Positions 28,117 through 41,400 of a stretch of 64,000 nt of DNA are shown here, in pieces; within the stretch, counting starts at the first letter, position 1, and each line of letters opens with the position of its first letter. A program made the translations under genes and the position numbers. The notes beneath the pieces were generated by a model. The model was not told the DNA's origin, did not search any database, and worked only from the letters and a program-made list of their open reading frames with translations. The stretch lies in contig NC_058499.1 of the NCBI RefSeq assembly GCF_020382885.2, positions 423,501 to 487,500 of the forward strand. The letters are read 5' to 3'. The DNA is from Scatophagus argus (taxonomy: Eukaryota > Chordata > Actinopteri > Scatophagidae).

Positions 28117-29860
28117 CAGCTGGAGCGTTCACAGACAGTCCGAAACTTCACGGACAGACGCTCCTCTAACGACTGATGGACTCTGTGTGAACCACAAGAG
28201 CAAATCAAGTTTTGAAAAGCTGCTTCATTTTTTTTCCTGTCCACTAAACATGAACTGTAAATTGAATTGCTTTACTCTCAAACACAAACAGCAGCTGCTC
28301 AGCATGATTTTTTTAGAAGGTTTTTAGCCTTTTTTTACTTTCATTGCTTCAGTCAAAGCAGCAGGGGGCAGCACTGAAGTTTCATGTTAACCTTTTTTCA
28401 CTTCAGAAAAATGAATATTAACTTTAACCTCAGTGCCTTACTGAATTTTTTTTTTTTTTGTATTGATGGGCCATCATTTACATCATTTAGTGTCTCTGAA
28501 GTATCTAAAGACAGCCGATGTTGGATTAAATAAGCTGAACTGGATTTATTGTAGCTGTATGGTGCCATGCGTTTTGTTTGGACTTTTATTATTTTATACA
28601 AATTCAGTAAAATGACCAAAACTTTTATCCTGCCAGCTGATGTTGACACATGAAGGAGTCACAGTGTTGCGTTTAGGTGACACGTTTCTTCATCACAATG
28701 AGCAAAGCGCATGTGCTGCAGAGTGGTCCTTAATTTAAAGTTGGTCTTTGGTTTGATGGTTTTTAATATCGTTTAAGTCTTGCATTGAGCCCGAGAGACA
28801 CCCAGCTGCCGACGTCACCACGAGGCCGCCTAATGGTGCCTTCAGGGGCACTCCGAGAAACGAATCGCTGTCTGGCTGAGCGCAGAGAACAAAGCTTTAC
28901 TGGAATGCTGTGTGACCACACCACAGCATTAAATATGAGAAGGATTCAGATTAGACCAGAATGAAAAGTAAACATTACATAAGGCTACACAACCAAATGT
29001 TTGTTTGTATCTTTAAAAGACAAGTACAAATGAACAGACGTTTCAAAAATAAGCAAGCTGACTGGTAAAATAAACTTGCAAAGGAAAAGTGAAGCGTGAG
29101 ATTATTAAGGTAATGTACTGGCATAGGCACAGATAATTTTACTTCTTTGCTAAAAATTCATTACTGTGCCTTTTATACAAAAGTTTAAGAAGCACCTGAT
29201 CTCTCACTCTCTCTGTCTACATATACATATATATACATATATATATATATACATATATATATATACACGTATACATATATGTATATATATGAATTAACGA
29301 AATTATTCCAGTGGCACACTTCAGGCTCCAAGAAAAAATGTATTAATAATAAACACAATGAGCACGTAAAGATAAACAATAAGTATTTTATATTACAGTA
29401 ACTCTAACCCAAGAGTTAAAAAATATGTTTAGGAACATTTTAAGAAAGTTTGACTTCTTTAATATAATTATTCATGATTTACAAAGTATTGCAGTTACTT
29501 TGAGCTAATACCCAACCTCGCTGTTAGGAGTAGGGGAGTTTACGAGGAGACCCTGAAGGCAGCATGAGGATCAACCTGGAGGAGAGCGAAACTCGCCGCA
29601 ACCGAGCAGAAACAGCGAACACAAGTTAACACAGCAATGGGACTCTTCCGTCTTCACCGCAGAGCGCGAAGGCGTTTGTGTTGACCGTGTTGATGGCACT
29701 TAGCAACTTTTAGTCGTGAAGTTGGTCGACGTGTTGGCGCTCTGGTCGAAACGGAGTTCTGCTTTCAGTCAAATGGAAGTGAGTGAGACAGGTCAGTTTT
29801 AAAGACAGACGGGTCGGTTTAGCGGGTGACTCTGAGGACAGTTAGTGTCTCTCCACTTCA
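28117..29860 (+). other. dus2 3'UTR, dus2-nfatc3 spacer and nfatc3 5' region
   Basis: Begins with the dus2 3'UTR; ATTAAA at 28525-28530 is the best nearby poly(A) signal. An AT/ACATAT microsatellite lies at about 29219-29290. From about 29520 the DNA becomes richer in CpG, which suits the nfatc3 promoter and 5'UTR. No other gene was recognised in this 1.7-kb gap between two same-strand genes. Confidence 0.5.
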
Positions 29861-32462
29861 ATGTCCACATTAAACTTCGCCGAGGAGCTGGACTTCAGGC
29901 TCATCTTTGAGGACGACGCCAGACAGACGGCAGGTAACTTGCGTGCCATTTTGGCGACGTTAGTTAGCAATTTGTCAACAGCAGCAAGCTAACGAGAAGT
30001 AGCGGGAGCTACGCCGGAAGGTGCCCGCTGTAGCCTTCAAACTAAAGTGCTCGATTCTTGTGCCAGCGAAGCCCGCCCTTTCATCCTATACGCGAATCCA
30101 AGAGTCTACTGAACAAGAACTAAAGTTCATACGAATAAGTTTTCTTTGCGTAGGTCACAAGATTAGCTTTATTATAGCAGAGGGGTCGCGTCGAGATACA
30201 TTATTTTCCCCTTTCAACGGGAATAATACGTGTTTTTTAATCTGTATGGTTGCATTGTGAGGCAGTCGGGATTTTACTTTGAAAATGTAACCGGAAGTTA
30301 TGTCATCTTACTTTAGTGGATGTGACATATCCACCTGTCTGCAAGTTTAGGTGAATTTTGAAAACCAGGTCATGAAGACGTGACAAAATGTGCCTCCTCT
30401 GAAAGCTGCAGAGACTCTCCACTGTATTGATTAGTATTATTGATTATTATTGAGTAGTTTCATTGATCAAGTTACTGTAAATATTTATGATCATGATGAT
30501 GATTTTATTTAATGTTGTGTCACAGAAGCTTTTTGTCAATCAGTCAGATTGTTGGTTAGCAGGAAACAAAGCAGCAATTTCACAGATCAATCAATCATTT
30601 TGATTATTTATGAAGTAGTCAACAGCCATGCTAGCAGTTGCCCTCAGCTAGGTGCTAATGCTAGCTTGCTAAAATGCTCATAATGACACAAGGTGTTATT
30701 GTAATCATGATCACAATCTTAGTTTAGCGTGTTAGCTTCACTGAACACAAAGTCCAGCTGAGGCTTATGGGATGTTAGCTGTTTTGGACACATTAAGATG
30801 TTGGCCTGATGGTGGCGCGAGGTGAGCGGTCAGAGGATCATCAGAGTTTTCACAGTTCAGCCTGAGGGGAACATCAACGTGTGGAACAGATTAACGGACT
30901 GACAGACTGACAGTCGCTCTACTAGCACTAACCGCCAAAGATGCTAACGACTTGTCCTCCAAACTGAGTATGTTTGGGTTTTAGTCAAACAGAACACTTG
31001 AAGACGTCACCGTGGTTAGTGTGCTCATCATCGGACAGTATTTTCTACAATTTTAGAAACTAAACCAGGTGAATCAGTAATGAAAACGGGAAGCTGCAGC
31101 CCTTGTTTGAATCAGTGAATAAAAACTGATTTACATGACCAGTGAATGATGACTGCAGCCGCTGCAGTTTCCTGCTGCTAAATCGGTAAATAATCTTTTT
31201 AGCTTCACACTGGTTCCAGTTCCAGTCCCACCTGAGGAATGTTTTGTGTTGGATTCATGAGTCCACCTACAAAAATGACACGAACACATGAAGCAAACTG
31301 GCGGCGTCAGCTATCTCCTATACAAATGTTGCTGTGTGAGTAACGGGGATGAACCTAATGACGTGGAAGCAGTGACTGACGGAGTTTAAACTCTAAATGA
31401 GTGGCTTTCAGTTTGTGGTGGCTCATTGCTTTTGGCAGCGTTTCACCCTCGTTGTCAAACTGCTCAGTTCAGCCTGGTTGTGGTGATGAAGCAGCGTGAA
31501 TGAATTCACAGTGTTGTCCACATGAAGCACAGGTAAAGGGAATATTTTGGCTGATCGGTGACAGAAGTTGGACTGCTGCAGGTGAAGAAACACTGGAGAG
31601 TCTGTCAGAACAACCAGCTGAAAGACCGACTGCAGAAACACGGAGGCTGCTTGTGTTTCAGGCAGCCTGACAAGCAGCCAATTTGCCAGCAGGTTTTACT
31701 TCCTGGTTTTCAAACCGCTCTGTGGCACCCAGCTGGCGGCGGGCATTGCCCCCTCCTCCTCCTCGTCTTCATGCCCTGGAGGGGCACAACTGTTGCATCA
31801 CATGTCATTTATCTCACATTCAGCACATGGAGGCAGCGAGTGGAGCCACTGAAGCAGATCGGTTGCAGCTTTGTCACCTTGTTTGCATGTGAGAAACAGA
31901 GCAGAGTATTAATAGGAAGGTCGTGGCGAGAAGCGCGTGCAGCTGTGTGACTAAACTTACTGAACTGTAGTAGATAATCTGTCACCCCGACAAGTCCGGA
32001 GCATCAACTGTTGACTGCTGCCGAGTTATCAAAGATAAAGAGACATTTGATGTTCAAACTGATAAAGTTTATAGATTTTTGTAAATATGCACTCAGTGTG
32101 AACTCGATACCTGCGCTGACACACTGCTGCTGTGTGGGTTTTTATGCCACCGATTTCCTCCCTCCAAACCCTGTGAACAGAAATTTCTCGGAATCGGAAC
32201 TGATCTTTTTGTGCCTCCAATCCTAAAAACTGGAGATGCACAATAAATACATTCTCTGTATGAACACGGAGAAGATGATGATGTCTTTGTCAACGTGTCG
32301 TTTGACGGTTCCAGAGGAAGACATCATGATTGCAACATGGACAAACACTAAACTGCAGAACCAAATCTTACATGAAGGAACCAAAATGTTAAAGAGGCAG
32401 CAAAGCGGAGAAACTCAATGGTGAAAAATTATTTTTATTCCTGATGCAGCAGATGTTAAATA

Positions 32463-32498
<36 letters not shown>

Positions 32499-35400
32499 AA
32501 CGTTTTATTTTATACGAGTGTAGACGGTTGGCGGAGGTGGTTATAAGACCCGTTTAAACGTCCAGTCAGCAGCCGTTATGCTGGACATTTAATGTTTATA
32601 TATATTTACTGACATTTGAAATGAGAAATTAATTTTCACTGGTCACAATCTTTTCTCAGCAAGTGAAAATTAAATTATAGCTGTCTGTCTTTTAGTAACA
32701 TGTCCAAACTTTTATGTTTACGCATCATTTTAATGAAGACTGAATCTGTTCCAGTCAGCCCTGCTGCTGAACCCTGTGGGAAACCCTGACATGTTTTTTG
32801 TCAACATTTTGGGAATGTGTCTGCTGCTCAGAGATGAATGCTAACTGTCAGGTGCAGAGCTGCCACATGGCAGTAAAAATCAAGCATGTTTGCAATGCAA
32901 ATGAGCACACGTCTGATTTGCATGTTGGTTCACACCTCGCAGGTCCTGATCCCAGTGTGAGGACACCTCCCACCTCCACGCAGGCTCTGATCGAGCAGCC
33001 CGTCATCCAGGAGCTGCACAGTCACCCTGCATGTTTCTCCAGTGCAGATCACTACCAGCATGTGGGCTACCAATCCCAGGGCCCCCCATATGGGGCCCAG
33101 GGGAACCCCAGAGCCTTTGACTGTCCCAGTATCCAGATCACCTCTATTGCTCCTAATAACCACGTGGAGCTTGGCAGTAGCCAGGAAGCTTTAGCAGTGG
33201 GAGGGGCAGAGGGGGGTTACCCTGAGGGGCCCAGGTCCAGATCCCAGCTCTTCCTGCCCCTGGACACCTGCTACCGGGACACGGTGCTCTGCCCGAGCCC
33301 CTGCAGCAGCTTGTCCTCCAGAAGCTGGATGTCCGACCTCTCCTGCGAGTCTTTCTCCCATGTCTACGACGATGTGGAGGGGGAGTTGCGCGAGGCTGCC
33401 CATCTTGCCCTGGGATCCCCCCTTGGATCACCTCTGGGGTCCCCAGGCTGCGGGGGTGGGGCCTTCGGGGTGGAGCTATGGCAGCAGAAGTACCAGTATC
33501 CTATGGCCTTCAGTCCGGCACTGTCGCCTCATCAGTCGCCCCGTCAGTCACCTCGTCAGTCACCCTGCCACTCCCCTCGCACCAGTGTCACTGAGGAGAG
33601 CTGGCTGAACCGCCGGCCCACCTCCAGGTACATCGTCATGCTTTCCACAGGTCTTATTGGTAACTTTATCTCTTTATCCAAGTACTCTCAGTAAGATCGA
33701 GAGACCTGAGAAAAGGAAACGCTCACAGTCAGACGAACACTGAACAGTGGTTTATGAAAGACGAATAGCCTGTAATTATGTAGTCTGATTTTTCATATTT
33801 GCATCAAATGTTGGATATGACTCTGATGTGATTCATTACTGATGTTTGGTTAAAATCCACAGGCCGTCATCCAGACCGACGTCTCCCTGCGGGAAGAGAC
33901 GGCACTCCAGTGCTGACCCCTACGCCCGCTCGCCCTCCCCCCACCACTCCCCCAGTCCCACTCCGGGCGCCTCCCCACGAGGCAGCGTGACGGATGACAC
34001 CTGGGTGGGAAGCCCCGCCGGTGCCCAAGGAACCCTTCTGATGTCTAGCTACCAGGAGTTGGACGTCCCCTCCAAGACCAGGAGGACTACGGGGAGCCAG
34101 CTCGGCCTCCTGACTGGTCAGGGAGACTCCGCCCTGGAGCCCTTCCAGGATCCCCCTAGAGAGGAGGGATGTGAACAGGATGGCCTGGCTGAACTCTTCC
34201 TTCAGGTGCCCTCACACTTCAGCTGGAACAAACCCAAACCTGGAAACCCTCCTCTGTTCAGGTTGGCTTCATTTCACTGAAGTTAGTATGACGTTTAGTA
34301 CGAGTTGTCTGATCTGAATTAGGCACCAGTGCTGAATGATTAGTCAGTGAAGCCATCTACATCATTTACAGCTCACTGATTAACTCAGGATATCTTGTTT
34401 ATTTAATTTGTACAAAAGTGTAAAAGCAACAATTTTCAGTTTTACACCTTACTTATGGGTACGACTATTTACTGGATCAGGAACTAAATGTGTGCTGGTC
34501 GCCTGGCAACCGCTCCCAGTCAAGAAAAAATCCAGCCCATAACCCACCATAAAACAGTGATTTTTGTTTCATTGGACGGTGTTTGTGAGGGTGGAATGTT
34601 TTTATGAGCACAACTTTGAACAGAGCCAGACTGGCTACTTCACCCTGTCTTTCGTCTTCATGCTAAGCTAAGCTAGCTGGCTTCCATCAGTAGCTTTATA
34701 TTTACCGTGCAGACATGAGAGTATAAGTGAATAATCAAAATTATAAAATGTCAAACATGCCCCAACTGGGACATTGTCTAATTTCTAATGTTCTAACCTT
34801 GAACTCTGCTGAGACATTTATTTGCTTCTCTCTCCAGGCCCTCATCTCCCCCTCCTCTGGACTGGCCTCTGCCCAGCCAGTTTGACCAATGTGAGCTGAA
34901 GCTGGAGGTCCAGCCCAGATCCTTCCACAGGGCTCACTATGAGACGGAGGGCAGCAGAGGGTCCATTAAGGCAGCTCCCGCAGGACATCCTGTCGTCAAG
35001 GTCAGTCCTCACTGCTGAATCATCTGATTTTTAGATGATATTTTGCACCTGATGAGGCTTCCGTGTATTTTAGGAAGGCGTCTTTAATATCACTGAATCA
35101 TTCTGTGATGCGTCTTGTCATGAAACACAGTGCAAACGTGTTATCAGTTCATGATAGCAGGGCTGTCGTGTTTCAACATGTTGTCTATTTGCACAAACTA
35201 CATGAAATCCCCATAAGGTGCAGTATGTAGTTTCTGCCACCGGGGCTCTCTCAGTCAAAACAAAGAAAACAAAAGACGTAGTTTGATGAAGTAGTGTGGG
35301 ATCATGGGAGAGTTGTTGTCTTTGTCATTGCTGATGAAAAGCTATTTGACGTGACTGAGGCAGAAATCCTCACAAACGAGGGGATGTTTTTTTACGTTTG

Positions 35401-38400
35401 ATTCATATTACATTCAGTCACAACTTCCTTCCTCGCTCTCTGACAGGCGACCAAATCACTTTTAGCTGGAGTGTCAAAAAAAGATGTTACAGATTTCTCT
35501 GGCTTTGAACATTGACATATATAAAGTGACATCATTTGGAGCCGGAGTCTGTTCAGTAGAGATCAGGAGGTGGAGCCACTGTATTGAGTTCCTGCCCACA
35601 CACCCATCTGAGCCAATCAGGAGCAGCGCTCAGCTGTCAGTCATGGTGTTTCAGCCCCTTGTTATAATATCAAATGACTAATTAAAACCAAGCTGATCAT
35701 AGAAATGAACACTTGAACAAACATCAGTGTGATAAGAACGACCTAAAATGACAGAAACCATCTTTGGCAAAACTTTATTTTGATATGTACTTTGAGTTTT
35801 TAGTTTGGCTCATGTCCCATCTGCTAACATGGAGGGGGAGGAGCTTATGAGCTGTACTGCAGCCAGCCACCAGGGGGCGTCTAGATGTTTTGGCTTCATG
35901 TTGTCCATCTTAATGTTGCATACACATTTTAAGTAAAATATTTGTATAATGCCTTCTGTCAAACTGCAATGGAAGCCATGATAGTGTATGTTCATTTATC
36001 AGACAGTGCTGAGTTGACTGACAAAAAATTACTGAAGAACAATTTGAAGCATTTGTAAGGAAAATAAACCCATCATTCAGTGACTCCAGCTCCTAACACG
36101 TGAGGATCATTCTGTTCTTATGGTTGTAAACCAAATGGGGTTTTCAGTTTGGACTGTGGTTTAAAATGAGCTTTTTAAAGCTGTCATCCTGCTGACGATA
36201 GAGCTCAGTGACGAAACTGTGTGATTAGCTGTTCCTGGTTTTACAGGTTACAGTAGGAGAACTGACGAGAGCTGAGCTTGTGTTTTCTTGATGTTGTGTT
36301 TATGAACGACCTCATAGGTCAGAAAGCAGGGGCAGGCCGAGGCGATTAAAGCTCCGTCAGGACCTGGTCTGTAACGGACACCAGCAGGGCTATTCTGGGC
36401 GTCGCATTTTCAGACAAGCTTCCTGCTGCAACATGTGTAAAAACTCACAGAGCTGCTGGCTCACACAGGAAGCTGACAAAAACCCTGCTGAGGGCTGCGG
36501 GGAGAAGATCTTTTCATGTGAAATCCACACAAGATCAGACTTGCCATCATGTTTTTATTTTACGTTATTTAACAGAGTGATGAAAACAAAGTCCTTCATA
36601 CATCTGTTAAATGTATTTCTTTGTTTTTTCTTTTGGTTTTTGTTGATTTTTGTTTTGTATGTCCAAATCTTGTTTATTGTCACTGTACAAATCAGTGAAT
36701 TTGTCAGGGAGCTTTTTATAAAGCAAATAAGGCAGCATAGTAGTGCCTGTTTTGCTTACAGTTATTACACCATTATTAAGGTAGTTATTGGCAAAACCAA
36801 AAGTGTGTGGTGTCTAAAAGGACGCTAATTTGTCCCATAAAAGCACAAATTATTGCATTTCTGTTTGTCTGTTTGCCTTCTGCTAGCTTAATATTCAGCA
36901 AGCATAAGCAATTCACATTCAGACACGAGGTTGACATTATTCTCCCGTTTCAGTGAAAAGTTCTCTCAAAATGTTGGATTATTCAGTCCACATTTTAATT
37001 GTGAGATCCTTTCTGGAATGTTTGACATCCCTCTGAGTGACACGACTGTTGGCAGCACGAGCAGATGTTCACCACATGTGTATCGCTGGCTTTGTGTCTT
37101 CAGTTGGCGGGATACAGCGAGCAGCCGGTCAGCCTGCTGCTGTTCATCGGCACTGCGGACGACCGCTACCTCCGCCCTCATTCCTTCTACCAGGTCCACC
37201 GCGTGACCGGCAAGATGGTCACAACCAGCTGCCAGGAGAAGATGATGGGCAGTACCAAAGTTCTGGAGATCCCTCTGCTTCCAGAAAACAACATGTCCGC
37301 AAGGTGAGGCATTAAAGTCAGACTCGTTGGGATTTCTGGACCCACGTTGTTCTTTTTGTGAGATAGTCTTCACAGTGTTGTCCAACTCAAACATGAAGGT
37401 AGTAATAACAGCTGCAGCTGAAGACTGAATTACTCCTGATTTCCAAAACCTTGGAAACATTTCAAAAACTTCTTATGTGTTACTGACTTAGATGTAAAGC
37501 TTTTCCTTTGTTTCTGGTTGTACCTTCCACACCTGCACCAACATGGCAGCAGACCCTTGATTTGACTGATAATACTGAGCTTTGCAGTACCACAGGGCTC
37601 CGTTCTGTTATGTGATAGACTGCTCTGTTAATCACCGAGTGGTACTTTTGGACTGATCAATATACTAAAATAAGTTACAGATTAAATATTACTGGCATAA
37701 AACGCAGCTGTAGGCTGCAAGTATCAGCAGCAGTAGCTGCAGTAGTTTTAGCAGGAGTAGGAGCAGCAGTGATTGCAGTAGGCTAGTAGCAGCGCTGATA
37801 GCAGATAGTAGTATTAAAGGTCGCAGCAGTAGAACTGGCAGTACGTAGTTGTAGCAGTGGGGCGGGTCTTTGAACAGATCCATCACGTCCCTGCGTTTCC
37901 TCATGCGTTACCTGCCAGCTGCTGGTCTGTGGGACGTCCTATCACCTCACTGTTAGACACGTCTGTTGTTTCGGCTAAATGACTCACTGAGTCCAGTCAC
38001 ATCACACTGCTTACCTTCTCCACTTTCTTTCCAGCTGTTCCTCTTCTTTCTTCTTGTGTTTGGTAGTCTGCTTGCTCTGTACTGTGTGTTTGTGTGCCCG
38101 GCAGTGGACCCAAAGAAAAGGTCACTCATCAGAACACTTCAGTCCAGCCTCATTGGTGGTCCACAGGAGAGCTTTGAGGTGGTCGATAAGTCTGACAAAC
38201 AGGATGGTTTTCTTGTCCACAGCATTGACTGTGCCGGCATCCTGAAGCTGCGTAACGCCGACATCGAGCTGAAGAAAGGAGAGACGGACATCGGGCGGAA
38301 GAACACGAGGGTGCGAGTTGTGTTCAGGGTCGCCGTCCCTCAGCCAGATGGCCGGGCGCTGTGGCTGCAGACGGTGTCTGTTCCTGTGGAGTGCTGTGAG

Positions 38401-41400
38401 TCCCCTGGGACATAAACGCATCACGAGTCATTCACGGTGACTGTCAGTGAGGTCAACAGCACATGAGCTTCAGCAGGGAGGTTAAGAGTTCTTTCCTTTG
38501 TTTTGAAACCACATTACGGTCAGGCAAGCAGAGCAGGAAGCTGAGTTGAAGAATGTGACAAACACGATGATAATCAGTGAGGTTTTTCCTTGCTGCTCAG
38601 TGAGTATTTCCTCTGCGTCAGTTCCACTGAGTGACGTGCAGACACACAGCTGTGTTTGAATCCCAACAGAACGTGTGTTGTGTTTCAGCCCAGCGCTCGG
38701 GCCAGGAGCTCCCGCAGGTGGACAGCTTCAGTCCAGCCAGCTGCTCTGTGGACGGAAGACAAGAGCTGCTCATCAGCGGGTCCAACATGTCCTCACAGTC
38801 CAGAGTGGTCTTCGTGGAGAAGGGGCCTGGTAGGATCAGTCACATCAGTTTGCTCTGCATGTTCATCACACTTTGGTCCCGCTAACTCTCACGCTGTCCC
38901 CCCTCAGATGGAAGATCTCTGTGGGAGGCGGACGCCAGGGTGGTGCCAGGAAAAAGCAGCGGAGTAAGTAGAAGCTTTATTCAAAAAATACCATGAAATG
39001 TATTTTACGCCTGAAGTCTGCGTAGATCAGCACGATGGAAAAGGATTTTATGTGACGACGGTGGGCTGTGGGAGCAGGAAAAACAAACGTCACGCCTTTC
39101 TCCTTCCTGTTTTTTAAGGAATTTTAGTTTGTTTTACAAAATAGAAATTGAAAATTCTAAGATTCTAAGCACTTTTTGATGACAAATATTGCAGTTTTAA
39201 TTTTTTTATTTTACGTTAACGTCAACTCGTGTGTTGCTTTTTAATACCTGAAGGTAAAACCAGCTGCCCTCTAAGACTAAATGTTCACCACCAAACAGAA
39301 TCTGCTTTTCATTACTGCTCAGATTTGACATTCAGCATTAAGAAGCAGGAAACAAACATTTCAGAAAGTTTAACACACTATAATGAAGCTTTAACAGCTT
39401 ATAGAGACATTGTCTCGTCTGTGTCTATGAATGTAAAGTACTTATCAGCATCAAGGCAGCAACTATCAGTTACTTGCATTATTGATTTCTTTTCATGATT
39501 GACTGTCAAAAGGTGAAACATCACTTTCCCAAAGCTCAAAGTTGTCTTCAGGTTGCTGCTTTTGTCCAACCAGCAGTCAAAACCCAAAGACTCTTCATTC
39601 AGTCAAAGAAAAGCAGCAGATCCTCACATTTCAGGAGCTGCAACCAGCAGACGTTATCAGAATGGTATGCAGCTAACTGTCTTTTGATCGACTAATCAGT
39701 TAATCAACTGCTGCCGACTGACAGAAGCTGAGGTCAGTTATGTCTTTGTGAGCAACCTGGGTTCACTTCCTGTCTGTCATGTGACCGTGTGCCCCGAGCG
39801 GAGGGATGAGGAAAGCTCACACTACGTTCTGATCAGATGTTAGTCTCTGTGTGGTTTCACTTCCTCTTTGTACTTCCTCTCAGGGGAATCCTCACCGCCA
39901 TCTTACATAACGTTTAAACGCTCCGTGCGAGTGAGTCTTTGTCTCAGGAGGACAGGGAGGCATGAGGTGCACCAGTCACAGCGAACTCACTGAAATCTGT
40001 TCATTTAGTAGGTTTCATGTTGGAATCGTGCTCTTCGGTCTTCCTGTTGAGTCGCTGCTGCTGTCTCTGGAGTCCAAAAAAAGGAAGAGTTTACTCAGAA
40101 ATGAAAACTCAGTGATCATCTCCTCACCCCCAGTTTCTTCGTCCACAAAACATTTGTGGAGCCTCACAGTAAAACAGCTGAAGAAGCTAGGGACTTGTTT
40201 TAAAATGTTCACAACATAAAATGTTCTCCATATAGCATGTCCAGCGTGATCCAAGTCTCCAAAAATGTTTTATGGATGAAGAAACTTTCAGCCTGGGGGT
40301 GATGAGATGGTGACCCAGTTTTCATGTGTGGGTGAACTGTTCCTTTAAGCGCCTGTATGTGTTATTTCCCCAGCAGTTTGCTCTGCTGCAGGAGCTGCTG
40401 GTTCACTTCAGTGACTCTCAAACCGAGCAGAGTCTGCAGGTCTAATTGTCCTCTCCATGTCTGTGTCTCTGTCTTCCAGCCCAGCATTGTGGTGGAGGTT
40501 CCTCCTTACAATAAGGAGACAGCCAATCCGGTCCAGGTCCAGTTTTATGTCTCAAACGGGAAGAGGAGGAGGAGTTTACCGCAGAACTTCACCTACCTGC
40601 CTGCAATCAGACGACTCCTCCCTGCTGCAGTCAAACAGGAGCGCTGGGAGTCGGACCACATCTCCCACAATCCACCTGGCTTCTGTCCAGATGTGGTTTA
40701 TTATGATTCTTGTGATGTCCCTGTGCGCTGTGGTCCTCCTTCGCAGAACACAGCTCGTCTTCATCATCCCCCTCCCTCCTCTGTCCCCCTTCACGCCTCC
40801 TTAATGTTTCCTGACGCCGCCTCCTCCATGTCCTCTGCAGTCCCCCATCAGACCTTGATTCCTCTTCTGACCTCCACGATGCCTACTCAGATCTCCTCGA
40901 TGCCCCTTCAGACCTTCACCATCCCCACTCCCACTTCCCAGAGGGAACCTTCTCCATCTAGAGGAGCCTTTGTGAGTCCTGCTGACCCCCCCGAGGACTC
41001 TCTGCCGTCCGGCCCAGGAGAGGTGCTTAGCATCAAGCAGGAGCCAGAAGACACCCAGCCCAGTCTGGGATCTCTGGGGCTTCAGGAGATCACGCTGGAT
41101 GATGGTAGGAAGCTGACTGACTTTGTTAGTGATTGTGCTGCTGCCTTCACTGCTGGCTTCGGAATTTGTAGTTTGCTTCTGGTGGAGGACAGTAGCTGCA
41201 GTCGGTCTAGACCAGTGCTTCTCAAATAGTGGGGCGCGCCCCCCTGGGGGGGCGCGGTGCGATGCCAGGGGGGGCGCGTGTGACCCTGGGGAACATGCTT
41301 TTTTTTGCCGTACTAGAATAAAGTGTAATTGCACATCCACTACAGTAGTTGGCAGTGGCGCTCTCATTGTCAGAGTGTGCGCAGGGAGTATTAGCTCTAT

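Noticed and set aside
32798..32942. In-frame 5' extension of nfatc3 exon 2
   Set aside because: The frame is open, but a good acceptor (CCTCGCAG) at 32942 and the conserved first exon at 29861 indicate intronic sequence.
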